DNA of 64,000 bases from Linum tenue (Eukaryota; Streptophyta; Magnoliopsida; Malpighiales; Linaceae). The stretch covers positions 17,881,475-17,945,474 of the forward strand of contig CAMGYJ010000008.1 of NCBI GenBank assembly GCA_946122785.1, given 5' to 3'. Under the pieces are notes generated by a model. The model made no database searches, was not told the origin of the DNA, and saw only the letters and a list, made by a program, of their open reading frames with translations. A program made the translations under genes and the position numbers. Below, piece after piece: positions 12,388 through 23,276 of the stretch (position 1 is its first letter; every line of letters begins with the position of its first letter).

Positions 12388-13111
12388 TTTTTTTTTTTTA
12401 GTATACTCACTATTATTGATAGGTTACAAATTAATTCACATATTTTTCATATGTGAAGAAATATTTTTGGTGGGGCGGGTATGGGTATGGATATGGGGCG
12501 GGGAGGCTAAAACCATACCCGCCCCATACCCATCAAACTTTTTGCGGGTTTTACCCATACCCGGTCAATGCGGGGATTCCCCGTGTTGATTGGGTCGGGG
12601 GCGGTAGGATACCCGTGGGCGTGGGTTTGATTGCCATCCCTACAAGACGTCAGTTCCAAGAGAAAGAGCAGGCGGTTAACATAGCAACTATCGATTATCC
12701 CACGTGCAAGGATACGACAGCCAGGTTCGAGGAAGAAGGAGGCAGTTCTTTTGGAAGTTACTCTCTATGTGGATTTTCTACGACAGTTACCATCTCAAGG
12801 CTATAAATAGGAGGAGGAGTTGGCAGAGAAGGGGTTCGCCAAATTCACACCAGACAACCCATTGTCAAATTTTATCTTTTTATCATTCCTTTGCAACTTT
12901 TAGCCGTAATCGTAGATCTGGAGCTCTCACTGAACTTCCATAGGAATAGGGTAATTTAAAGTAGATTTCTGTCTCGTGAGTCGTGTAAACATCGATCACC
13001 CTCGTTCGAACTTTGTTTGAAGAGGTGTGAACCGTGTCTTAGTAATCGTTGTCCAAAGAAGTCAAGGTGCAATCAATTCAATTTTAACACAAATTTTCTC
13101 GCTGGAAAACA

Positions 13112-14415
13112 GAAACTGAGATTGGTGGTTCCGTCGTCGTGTCGATTAGAATCGCCGAAAAGCTTCGCAAATCACCCTCCATCTCCTCCGAGTTCAGTAT
13201 TTTCAGGGTTCCAGGGCAACTACGCAGTGTGAACGAGCAGGCGTACGAACCACAGATGCTTGCAATTGGGCCTTACTATCATGGCAAAGCTGACCTGCAA
13301 CACATGGAGAGGCACAAAATACACTACCTGCGACTACTGCTTCACAGGACAAAGGATGCAGATGATCATCATGACGATGAAGTCAACAGATACGTCTCAG
13401 CCATGAAGGCACTGGAAGAAAGAGCTCGCAAATGCTATGCCGAACCCATATCTCGACTCTGACGAATTCGTTGAAATGATACTTCTCGATGGCTGTTTCC
13501 TTGTTGAGCTGATTAGCAAGTGTTGCGCAATGGAGGGTTTGGCGGAAGATCACGACCCTTTTGCTGTTCCATCCAACTTTGTCGCCGTAGTTCGTTATGC
13601 TGCTGGAGAATCAGGTCCCGTTGTTCGTCCTGTTGAACTTGTTTCAGCTAACAAAGCAGCCGAATGAATCGAGGGATTTCGTATCCATGGTGGGCGATTT
13701 TGTTAGCAAGAAAGGGCTGGGGCTTGGCTCCATTGAAATTGACAGTGAGGGTTGTTATGGAATGATGCACATATTAAGCTTGGTACATGGGCACTGGGCT
13801 CCTCCCAACTGGAGAAAGATACCACAGCAAGACAAAAGGCTCAAAGCAGGATGCAAGCGCATAGTTTGTGCCACAAAGCTGAGACAAGCCGGAGTCAAGT
13901 TAAGAAGCGCTGTGGAGGGTGGAGGACGGCAAACCTTTTTGAATGTCCAGTTCAAAGATGGGACCTTGTTCATCCCGACAATGGAGGCCGAAGATAGCAT
14001 GGAGTCGTTGTTGCGGAATTTGATAGCCTACGAGCAATTGCGACCCAGGAACCAGCCGAGCTACGTCACTTACTACATGACTCTGATGGACTGCTTGATT
14101 GATACCAGAGCGGATGTGGAGCTGCTTTGTCAGTGTGGGATCATCAGCAATCATCTAGGTGAGGACGAAACGGTCGCCACTCTGTTCAAAAGATTGGGGA
14201 ACCAAGTTGTCGTTCATCATGGCTACTTCACTTATTCTGATGTGTTTGAGAAAGTGAACAAACACTGTGGCAAGAAGTGGTATAGATGGGTGGCAAAGCT
14301 GAGACACGACTATTTCACCAGCCCGTGGGCGCTTCTCTCGCTTTTAGCTGCGTTTCTTCTACTTCCTCTAACATTCATTCAGACTTTGTACTCTGGTTTG
14401 TCTTACTACAAGTGA
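13112..14415 (+). pseudogene. DUF247 protein gene, 5' truncated and frameshifted
   Basis: DUF247 proteins are a large plant family of poorly known role, with a C-terminal membrane segment. Three frames together spell the family plan: SIFRVPGQLR and IGPYYHGKADLQHMERHK early, DEFVEMILLDGCFLVEL in the second frame, LLENQVPLFVL and the remainder in the third. The C-terminus has a hydrophobic stretch (WALLSLLAAFLLLPLTF). One extra base near 13448 and a loss of about two bases near 13596 break the frame. The N-terminus and start codon are cut off by the gypsy LTR ending at 13111. About 430 codons remain. Confidence 0.85.
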
Positions 14416-14841
14416 AATACAGAGAAATGTCGCCTGTAGATTCAAACAAACAAAAAACCGTACTTATGAATCAAATAGTGTTTGGGTCAAAATGAACGAG
14501 ATTGAAGGGACGCCACATTCCTAAAACTCTTTTATCATTCCCCCATCAGCAGAATACTCTCTGCTTTTTAGCTAGTATAGCCAGTTAGTTGGGCAGTCGA
14601 CCAGTGGTTCATGGCCAACCCACTCAAAAATACATGATAAAAATGGATACAGTAGCAACTCTTTATGTTTTCTATTGGAACTAACATTACTTGTTGATCA
14701 AGAAAGTAGGTTTCACACTTTACAGCTAGATGCATCCTCACATACCTCAATCAACACTGCAATTGTGAAAGAGAAGGTCAGGGGTTCTGATTTCAACAGG
14801 GAAAGTCACATAGTGTCGATCATCATCATCCCAGTCAGCAG
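14416..14841. other. intergenic between DUF247 pseudogene and F-box copy 2
   Basis: These 426 bases hold the 3' flanks of two converging gene copies. I see no gene, RNA or repeat boundary. Confidence 0.5.
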
Positions 14842-16356
14842 TCATATATCCTTATCAACCCAGGGATATATAAACTCTGCTTCTTTAGAAACACGCTTAT
14901 ACCTCAATGCCTCCATCGAAAATTTCATAACCTTTTTAGAGCTCAAATTATATGCAGCTGTGATGTAAACGCGTTGAAGTAGAGGGGCATTGCCTAGGAC
15001 GAACCTCACAAGGTCCAGCTCAACCTGTGTACCACAGCTATCCTCAATTATGAACTCCCTAAGATGTTGAAGGCAATTAGAAGGTCCAGTGCAGTCCTCT
15101 GCTTCCAACAACCTCCCTATGCTGCTAACTTCAGTCTTTGTGGACTTATTCTCTAGGTCTAGCATGTTAGGATCCAGCTACGAACAATTGTGAAGGAACC
15201 TGAGTTAGATTACAAAAATCTATACACCTCACAGATCCTGCAAACAAAAAGCTCAGTTGGCAAACACAACGAACCTCAATTTTGAGCCTACGCAGGTTTG
15301 GAGAACTCATGATCAAACAAACAAAAACATGCTCCTGCTCCAGGCTATCAAAGTCAAGCTCAATAATTTTGAGTACTTCTAACTGCTGAAGAGGAGAAGG
15401 AAGCCTGGTGGGGACATTTCTATTACCTGCAGAAAGGTGCTGAGAAAACCAGGCACAATGCACAACATGAATGCGTAAAGATACCCAGAAGGAGTTTTCA
15501 CAAGAATCGAAATTGGTAGTGAAAAGGTGACTTACTTTCAGGAATCCACCATTAGTCCATAACACTTGGATTGTAGGAATAGAAACGAAAAGAGCTACCA
15601 TGTCATGCGTGCTGGTCTCATACAAAAAGAGTGCGACAAATGATAAAAGGGGAGTACCCTTGAAGCTTATTCCCTTGAGGGGCCCCGCAAAGTGGAAGGA
15701 TTTGAGAGATGGAGACACAATTTGAAGCTTATCAGGAGGACCGTCACAATCGATAACCCTCAAATATTCAAGCAGTGGGCACTTGGCAAGGAAATTCTCG
15801 AAGAAATCATAGGGCAAAGGAGATTCTTCTAGTCCAAGATGGGTAAGCTTACTAAAGCCTTCAAACCAAGATGGTGGTGTGAATTCACAACCCTGAAGTT
15901 CCAGGGATATCAAGTGAAGTGCAGAAAACAGAGAAGAATGCATCTCATAAACATACTCGTGGTCGAGACTGTGGAACCAGATCGCAAAGTCTTGGACACC
16001 TTTATTGGATAGGTAAAGAACGATGAGGTCCATCTCATCATCACAGGACACTAATCCAGGGATAGAAAACTTAAACTTGGTTATTGGCCCATCATGAAGA
16101 AGGAGGGCCTTGTAGATGTTCAGCATTGTAAGCTTACTCCTCACCAACTTTCGTTCAGATTCAGCCTCTCTATCTATTTGAGCAAAACGCTTATCAAAAA
16201 CAAGTTGAGGATGCTTCTCCACAAATGCCTCCATTTGCTTGTCAAGATACTAGTTTTGGCGGCATCTTTGATGGGCAAGGACACAAGAATGCGATGTATC
16301 ACATCGGCAGGAAGGTTGGTGATTCTATCAGCATCGTACTGAGCCACCCTCTTCAT
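14842..16356 (-). pseudogene. F-box/FBD/LRR gene, copy 2, with a single-base frameshift
   Basis: Probable SCF substrate receptor gene. The start at 16356 follows a TGTATGCAG acceptor-like site, suggesting a leader intron. Exon 1 is 16356-15536 (F-box: DRITNLPADVIHRILVSLPI, then SKWRHLWRSI; LRRs: SLFSALHLISLELQGCEF, FSKLTHLGL). Intron 15535-15440 has GTAAGT and TTTTCTCAG. Exon 2 is 15439-15275 (LLQ...NLRRLKIE region). Intron 15274-15178 ends in TTCGTAG. Exon 3 is 15177-14842 (FBD: CLQHLREF, QVELDLVRFVLGNAPLLQRV). Exons 2 and 3 are multiples of three, but exon 1 is 821 bases. Its frame breaks near 16210, between WRHLWRSI and PQLVFD, as if one base of a C run were missing. Otherwise about 440 residues would result, a normal length. 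Either a young pseudogene or an assembly error. Confidence 0.85.
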
Positions 16357-16835
16357 CCTGCATACACAGATAGATTGTTATCAGCTAATAACTACCGATT
16401 CGGATAACCATGCACGAATATAGAAATCGCAGAACAACGCGGGAAATCAATTCGGTTCAAGGGAAATCTCATAGAACTATAACTTGGGAGAAAGCATTTG
16501 ATTACGTTGTTGAGTGTGCGCTACTTAGACTAATACCTGAAAGGCTGAAAGGACCCAAACCGAAATCGACTCTGCTAGAGTAGCAAAAATGACGCAAAAT
16601 TGCAGAAGAGGCAGCGAGGGAGAGAGAGAGATAGAGAGAGGGCGAGCGGGCGACGTACAGATTCTCAGTCCCCGCAGATACTGCAATGGTACGAAGAGCG
16701 AGAGGGACAGATATCGTGGGTAGTTTGACTGGTTCAGTGAGCTAGGGTTTGGGAGTGGTGAGCGTCAGTGAAGGGAGAAGGGGAAGGGGATTGGCGCTAA
16801 GGCATTTGATTTGGCGCTGAAAAGAAAGAGGCTAA
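16357..16835. promoter_or_regulatory. 5' flank and probable leader of F-box copy 2
   Basis: It shares blocks with 3300-3720 upstream of copy 1, including GAGAGA runs and AGCTAGGGTTTGGG. The GA-rich part at about 16610-16640 resembles plant leaders. No TATA box can be assigned with confidence. Confidence 0.4.
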
Positions 16836-17067
16836 GGCCTTGTTTACTTTCATTTCTGTTGCCTGTTTTTGAGAAAACAGATGCTGAAAACAGGTGAAAA
16901 CGACATTTTTTCGTTTTCGAAAACAGTAGGAAGCTGCCACTTTTTGTTTCCAGAGTTGGAAACGAATAGAAAACAGAATGAAAAGTAAACATGTTTTCTC
17001 GTTTCGTTTGCCAAATTTGTAACATGAAAACAGAAAACAGGAAACGAAAATGGAAGTGAACAGGGCC
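16836..17067. mobile_element. Harbinger/Tourist-like MITE
   Basis: The inverted ends begin GGCCTTGTTTACTTTCATT on the left and GGCCCTGTTCACTTCCATT on the right, read inward. The trinucleotide TAA flanks both sides (16833-16835 and 17068-17070), the usual Harbinger target duplication. The 232-bp interior is made of GAAAACAG-type motifs in both orientations. Confidence 0.75.
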
Positions 17068-17586
17068 TAAGGGGTCGTGTGTAGGGGTGAACAAACACAC
17101 CCGCAAACCGACCCACCCGTCCAAACCGACCCAACCCACCCGTATTTACCGTTAAAACGAATGTTTTGGGTTGGGTGAGGGTTTTCTTTTGTACAACCCG
17201 CCTCTTTTGGGTTGGGTTTGGATTTTGGATTACACAACCCGACCCAACCCGTGTTCCAACTATTAGTATGAATTCGAATCTAAAAAATATTTATGTAGTA
17301 TATAGTCATATACTTATGAGAAAATTAAGATATTTCGCCATGTTTTTCTCTCATTGTCTCTCTAATCTAATGCATTCTTCGACTTAAAGTTTAGACATAA
17401 ATTGAATATAGTTATGATTCACGTAATCCTTTTTCTTGTGTACAATTTTAATAGAATAACATATGATGGATGCGTTTGTTTATAACATTTTTAGCCTATT
17501 TCAACAAATATCGTGAAAAAACAAGACATATGTTGAAGTAAATTACATTTTATTAAAATTTAAGCAACATTTATGAATTTTCATAC

Positions 17587-19007
17587 GGGTTAAAGACACA
17601 TTTGGTCACTGAGATTACAAAATCGGGACATGTTTAGTCACTAGAAAAAGTTAATATCAAATTTGGTCACTACAATTACTAAAACTGGACACATTTAGTC
17701 ACTCGCCGTTAGTCTCCGTCCAACTCCGTTAATGAAGTCCGTTAAGTGCTGATGTGGCAAACAGAATTGCCTAATCAGCCGGATATAACCCAACAAAAAT
17801 AAAACCCGACCCGCCACGTCATTAAAACAAACCCAACCCTACCCAACCCATGACCCAACCCCACCCAACCCTTCTTCCTCCTTCCTCCTACCTCCTTCTT
17901 TCCCCAAAACCACCGCCGCCGCCGCTCTCCTCCTTCCCCCAAATCCCAACCCACCCAGAAAACCAAAAAATACCCTTCTCCAACCAAGCTCGTCCCTCTC
18001 TCTTTCTCCACTCTCTCCACAGTCTACCAAGTCACAACCACCAATTCCCTCCTTCTTCCACAACTTCAATTCGGCCTGCAAGAAAACAGAGTGACTAATG
18101 GAAGGGGTTCAATTCGGCCTGCAACAGCCGTTCTCAGCCCGCAGGACTGCCTCCGCGACCCCTTCTCCACCCGCGGCGGCCTCCTCTCCACCCCGCCGCG
18201 CAACAAAATCCGCCGCAACCCTAACCCTAGCCCCGCCACCGCCCCCAGCTCTACCAAGCACGGCCGCGGTCAATCCAACAGCCGCAGGAAGCGGAGCCCC
18301 AACTCATCCCCCCCTCCCCGTCCCACTGCGGACTCGTCGTCCCTATCTCCAGCCGAGGTCCTTTCCATGGGACAGGTTAAGATCCTCAAGCGAGGCGAGC
18401 CGATCCAGATGAAGAAGAAAGAGGATGATTTCCCCAAGCTGACGCTGAAAAGGGGTTCTTTCTGCATCCCTCGCCGGTGTTGACGCAGAGAGAATCCGAG
18501 CCTCATCTCCTGACTCTGTTCCCTCTGACGTCGCGGAGGGCAGAGGAATCACAGCCCTGAAATTTTTCTTTACATCTGTGAGGGTGGGCTGACATGGCGG
18601 TGGACGGCGAGGGTGGTCATGGAGTGGGGATTGGATGACAGAGGAAGGAGAAGGGTTTTCGGGTATGCAAATGGAAACTGATCAGTTTTGTTTTTTTAAG
18701 TGGGTTAAGGTTTATTTCTGGGTCGGGTTGGGTTAATGGTTTGGGTTGGCTGTCTGATGTGGCGGGTTTAGTGACGTGGCGGGTCGGGTTTGACCATTTC
18801 CGGCCCAAAACGACGCTGACTAGGCGCTCACGTTAGCCACGTCAGCACATAACGGATTCTGTTAACGGAGTTGAACGGCAACTAACGGCGAGTGACTAAA
18901 TGTGTCCAGCTTTAGTAATTATAGTGACCAAATTTGATATTAACTTTTTCTAGTGACTAAACATGTCCCGATTTAGTAATCCCAGTGACCAAATGTGTCT
19001 TTAACCC
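17587..19007. mobile_element. Pack-MULE-like element with about 170-bp inverted repeats
   Basis: Both ends begin GGGTTAAAGACACATTTGGT read inward, and pairing extends about 170 bp with few mismatches. The 10-bp duplication ATTTTCATAC is perfect (17577-17586 and 19008-19017). The interior (about 17760-18800) contains a GC-rich stretch unlike the AT-rich surroundings, described separately. This matches Pack-MULEs, which carry pieces of host genes between Mutator-type ends. Confidence 0.88.
17870..18560 (+). pseudogene. captured gene fragment in the Pack-MULE (possibly PNRC-like)
   Basis: A pyrimidine-rich leader (about 17870-18090) is followed by a GC-rich open frame to 18483. That frame contains SPQDCLRDPFSTRGGLL early and MGQVKILKRGEP at about 18367-18402. 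The latter motif recalls plant proteins of the proline-rich nuclear receptor coactivator-like group; I recall this only loosely. In-frame initiation is unclear: the ATG at 18098 opens a different, proline- and alanine-rich frame. The fragment ends in TGA at 18483 and lacks the rest of any known protein. Confidence 0.45.
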
Positions 19008-19621
19008 ATTTTCATACCTTTCACCTTGGTTCATTCGTTTGAAATTTTAATTAGTCATAAAATATTTTTATGATGTAGAATAATTATATATTTTATGTTG
19101 GGTTGGGTAAAAACTTAAAAATATCGCCAACCCGACCCAACCCAATTAGAAACAAACCGTAGGGTTTAAATTTTTTTGGGTGGGTTTGGGTTTGATATTT
19201 CCCAAACCGTAGTGCATGGGTCGGGTGATTAAAATGACTAAACCCGAACCACCCGACCCATGTACACCCCTAGTCGTGTGGTAGTTGCTGTTGTTTTGTT
19301 GAGATTGTTATTATACATGTATTGTTGAGAATGTATCGTTTTTTTGTTTTTTTACCAAAAACAATGCATGGATTGTTTCTGTGATGTGACAGAAACTATC
19401 ACTCAAAATGAGTGATTGTTATATCTCAACTTTTCGTTGTGATTGTTGAGATAGTTGGGTTGAAATTGTTTTGTCTCCGCTTTTAGCTTATGTGACATAA
19501 ACAATCGGACATACCAAACGTTGTATTCTACAATGCATCAAATTCGACAATACATGTATAATATTATACATGCATTCACAACAATACATCCATTTAACAA
19601 TCGCAGCTTCCAAACGACCCC

Positions 19622-20580
19622 TAAGAATATTTCCAGAAATACCCTCAAGTTAAAAATATGGCAAAATACATGTGTATAGCCAAAACATTGGCGTTTGTGA
19701 CAATAATAACCAATTTTTGAGTAATACACAAAATGTCCAATTCCGTCCAATACTTTAACGGTGTTAATTAACAATCTGACTAGACTAACTGAAGGCTGAC
19801 GTGGCAAGTCTCTTTAATTATTGATAATCCACGTGGTCTTTTGATTTGTAAATAATAAAACAAAGTAAATAACTAATAAATAAAAAGAGCAAAGCATATG
19901 CGTTGGTTTTTGATTTGCAGATTTGGAAAAGTCAAGAACATCAATCACTCTTGCTCAGCGCATACCTAACACCAACCGATCCATAAATCCATAGCCTCCA
20001 TATCGACCGCCGCCCTTCCGTCCTCCTATGCAGCCTCACTGCTGCCGAAATATAGTTATGCTCCTTACCGCATAAGTTGTGAGTATATACTCACATGGCC
20101 GATTGGAGATCCACGAGGGCAAGCCACGATCTGAGGGTGTGAAGATGATTGGCGCCGACATGTGAGAGTCGAGACTACTTTAGCGGCTCGGTTGGCCCAA
20201 ATCTGTCAAGAAAACCTGGCCCATCCAAATTCAAACACCAAAAAATTAAAAAAAAACTCACCTTTTATTTAGTTTTATCTTCTCTCTCTATAATTATTCA
20301 TTACGTTGGTTTTATTTCTCTCCCCTCTCCAAATGATTTCCCTTTCCTCTCCTGATAATGCACATAAAAATCTCCTCGCCGAGGGTTGCGATGAAGATGA
20401 CGGCGGCGACAAGGACTGCAAGAAAAAAGGCGATGGCGCGAGGAAGAAGACGACGACGCAAGGAGAAGACGCCGGTGCTTGAAGGAAGAAAGCGCTGGCC
20501 GAGCGGGAGGAAGACGACGACGACGGCGACGGCAAGGAGAAGAAGGTTGTTGAGGTAGATGTCTTCCTTTCTCTTGATTC
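19622..20580. other. single MULE-like end and a possible captured exon
   Basis: The part 19625-19830 (ATACCCTCAAGTTAAAAATA, later CGTTAACTGAAGGCTGACGTGG-like text) resembles long MULE-type ends, but no inverted partner was found. At 20380-20550 a GC-rich stretch could code for K-, E- and D-rich peptides in more than one frame. It is followed by GAGGTAGATG, which could be an exon end with a donor. No gene is recognised. Confidence 0.25.
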
Positions 20581-23270
20581 ATTGATTCGATTGTATGGTT
20601 TTATGGATTCGAGATCTGGGATTCTGTGGGGTTGGGATATGTGATTCGATTCGGGGAATATGGGATTCTGTGCGTTTGGGATCTGAGATTCGATTTGGGA
20701 GATCTAGGATTCGTTTGGGGGATTTGGGATTTTGTGCGGTTGGGATCTGGGATTTGATTTGTAGAGCTGGAATATTAGTTCGTTTAATATGGATAATTGT
20801 TAGCTTGCTTTGGATACTACTTTTTATACTGTGGATATTATTCTATTGATTGTTCGGATATTAGTTATGTGATGTCTGTATATTTGTTTACTCTTTCTTG
20901 ATATTTCTCTACCCTATGTGGATGTTAGTTTGCTTATATTAGTTCTGTGCGATTGAGATATCTGTTATATCATGTCTAGATATTTATTCGTTTGTATATG
21001 GATAGTACTTCTTTGATGTTAGTTCTGTGTTGTCCAGATATTGAAAATATTATGCCTGATATTAGGTATGCCATTGGTGGATATTTTTTTTGGTTTGTTT
21101 GGATATTACTATTGATGTATGGATTATAGTTATTCTATATTAGTTCTGTGTGGTCGGGATATCAGTTGATTTATACCTGGATATTTACCTATGCTTCAGG
21201 GATATTGGACAAAGGCAAGAACTAAAACAACAGCAAAGAGACCACGAATAGGAGAAGGACCATTCCAACCTTGTCGTGACATGATCGAAACGTGGGGGCT
21301 CGGAGGGACATGATCAAAAAGATTATAGGGAGTTTGTCGAAAAACAACTTTGTCGGATTTTAGATTATGGGATTGCCGAGTTGGAATGACATTAATACTA
21401 GTTGTATCGCGGTTTGTCGAAAACAACTTTATTTTATATGATTTTGTTTAAACTCAATATCAAAACAAACAAACATAGATAAACATCCACACAAAACAAA
21501 TATTCAAACCACCCACACTAATCTCGGTTCACCATAACAAATATCCACATCACCTAGACTAATATTCCACCATCTAATACCAATATCTAGTCGGTCCATA
21601 TTTAATATCCTCACCATCACAGACTAATACCCACTAGACACAAACTAATATATGACCATCGCGAACTAATACTCACTACACAGAAAAATACCCACACATC
21701 GCAAACTAACATCCTCCCATCACATAATAATATCCTATCACCACAGACAGATATCGAATCACCCTACATTGTGTTCATATCCATTTCCACAACATCATCT
21801 TCTAAACCCTAAACCAAAACAACCCTCACTCTAAACCCTAAACCGTAAAAATATCCACACCATCCAAACTAATATCCCACCGTCTCAAACTAATATCCAG
21901 TCATTAAAAAATGTAATATGTCGCCATCACAGTCAAATATCCACAATACACAGACTGATTCTCGACCGTCGCAGACTAATATTCGACTACACAGACAAAA
22001 TATCGAACCACCATACATTGTGTTCTAAACCACCGACCACCAACCCTAAACTCTAAACCCTAAGTAGGTCAAGTGAATGTAGTTATAATTAGTTGGGAGG
22101 TTTTGAAATTATTTTGGTGAAAAATAAACATTAGCTTTGTGATGTAAAAGGAGGATGGACTCTTTTGGGCAAACACGAATATTATTAATAAGAAGGTCTA
22201 ATAGGAACAATCACGCAAACTAATATTAGGTTGCATAACAGGCAAAACTAATATTCTTCTTTTATCGAACAAATACCCATTCACCCGAAAACAAATATAT
22301 GTCCTTTATCGAACAAAATCGATGGCGCCCAGACTAACATTCATCCACCCCATAAATAATATCCATACTTATGCGAACAAATATCATTGACACCCTCACT
22401 AATATCCTACCATGACAAAAAAACTTCATTTCCGTATGGTTTCCTCGGTGTTATCTTAAACCTCCGACTCTGAAGACATGGAATTTGTTTGAGAAGAGAA
22501 GAACAATATGGTGGGTAAGTTGGGAAACCAGTTTGTTAGGGTGGATGCTTAAATAAACAAAGATGACATTTGAATAGTTAGTACAAAGTTCACATGGAAA
22601 TAGTGAGCATAAGGTTCACATGTGAATAGTTACAAACTAATATCCATCGCATATAATATAAGTTCATAAAACAACATGCACACCACCCATACAAACACTC
22701 ATTCACCCCAAAACAAATATCTGTACTTTATCGAACAATATCCGTGGCTCCCAAACTAACATCCATCCACAATAGAAATAATATCCACCCTTAAACGAAC
22801 AAATATCCTTGGCAACCTGACTAATATCCAACCACATAAACTAATATCTGAAATCACAAACGAACTAATATCAGGGTCTGGAAGACAAACACTCCTACTA
22901 TTATTGATTCATTGGCCTTCGGCCAATGGGCCCTCGGCGGGTAGCCCTTACTAAGGTTGCAAGGCTTATGTGTTAGGACTTGATAGTGTGTTTAGCTTTG
23001 ATGGAAGACACACTTAATTCACAAACTAATATCCATCGCATATAATATCAGTTCATGCAAAAATAAATATTCATACCGCCCAGACTAATATCCGACCACA
23101 TAAACTAATTTCCTTCGGTCCATGGATAATATTTTGGTTAATGATGGATATTAGATTGGACGATATGAATATTAATCCGGGTTGATTTCTCTCTTCCATG
23201 TGAGAATAGTTGGTGGGTGGCATTAAATGCTCAACATCTCTCTCATGTAAAAATTCATCAAAATCAACAA
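20580..23270. repeat. low-complexity domain rich in GGATATTAGT / ACTAATATCC
   Basis: From 20620 to 20760 GGGATTCG-type repeats dominate. From about 20790 to 21190 the plus strand carries many variants of GGATATTAGTT. From about 21480 to 23110 it carries dozens of variants of the complement (AACTAATATCC). The two halves are loosely complementary, like a giant degenerate hairpin with a turn near 21200-21480. No open frame or transposon boundary is recognised. Short CCCTAAA-like pieces near 21800 and 22050 are too few to call telomeric. Confidence 0.6.
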
Positions 23271-23276
23271 AAGTAG

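Larger units (their letters stand above)
10412..12642. mobile_element. non-autonomous hAT with TAGGGATGGCAAT termini
   Basis: The ends TAGGGATGGCAAT and ATTGCCATCCCTA form a 13-bp inverted pair. The 8-bp duplication CAAGACGT is perfect (10404-10411 and 12643-12650). Inside each end are G/C-rich motifs built on CCCATACCCGC or GGGTATGGG. There is no transposase. It holds two later insertions, a hairpin MULE (10818-11952) and a MITE (12046-12387). Confidence 0.9.
4727..13111 (+). mobile_element. Tat-like Ty3/gypsy retrotransposon, degenerate, no pol
   Basis: The outline is: 5'-truncated LTR (4727-5270), candidate primer site just after it, broken gag (5309 to about 8390), tandem repeats near the 3' end (9370-9790), a G-rich polypurine tract (9870-9879), and a 3' LTR from about 9880 to 13111. 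The LTRs share the motif CTATAAATAGGAGG (about 4962 and 12801). No reverse transcriptase, RNase H or integrase motif is present between them. The CxxH gag motif and the 3' tandem repeats fit the Tat/Ogre/Retand group. A hAT sits at 8401-9214 and another at 10412-12642. The 3' LTR abuts a DUF247 pseudogene. The 5' truncation prevents a target-duplication check. Confidence 0.75.
9880..13111 (+). repeat. 3' LTR of Tat-like gypsy, interrupted by hAT
   Basis: It starts after the polypurine tract TTGGGGGGCA (9870-9879) and ends in GGAAAACA at 13111. Without the hAT and one target duplication it is about 990 bp. It contains its own tandem array at about 10050-10345. A TATA-like CTATAAATAGGAGG lies near 12801. 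The exact start is approximate because the 5' LTR lacks this end. Confidence 0.7.
17082..19272. mobile_element. non-autonomous hAT with TAGGGGTGAACAA-type termini
   Basis: It starts TAGGGGTGAACAA and ends GTACACCCCTA. The 8-bp duplication GTCGTGTG is perfect (17074-17081 and 19273-19280). Subterminal regions are full of GGGTTGGGTC motifs and their complement. No transposase is present. A Pack-MULE-like element lies inside at 17587-19007. Confidence 0.88.
17071..19621. mobile_element. second Harbinger-like MITE, split by a hAT
   Basis: The left end GGGGTCGTGTG (17071-17081) continues after the hAT at 19281, and the right end ends in CAAACGACCCC at 19621. The inward-read ends agree at about 16 of 20 bases. 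TAA flanks both sides (17068-17070 and 19622-19624), so it shares a flank with the MITE at 16836-17067. Without the hAT it is about 350 bp and has no coding potential. Confidence 0.7.

Noticed and set aside
17775..18098. Glycine- and tryptophan-rich minus-strand frames
   Set aside because: They are the antisense of a C- and T-rich leader and of repeated ACCCAACCC motifs.
21790..22070. Interstitial telomere repeat
   Set aside because: Only a few scattered CCCTAAA-like words occur in an AT-rich motif field, with no tandem run.
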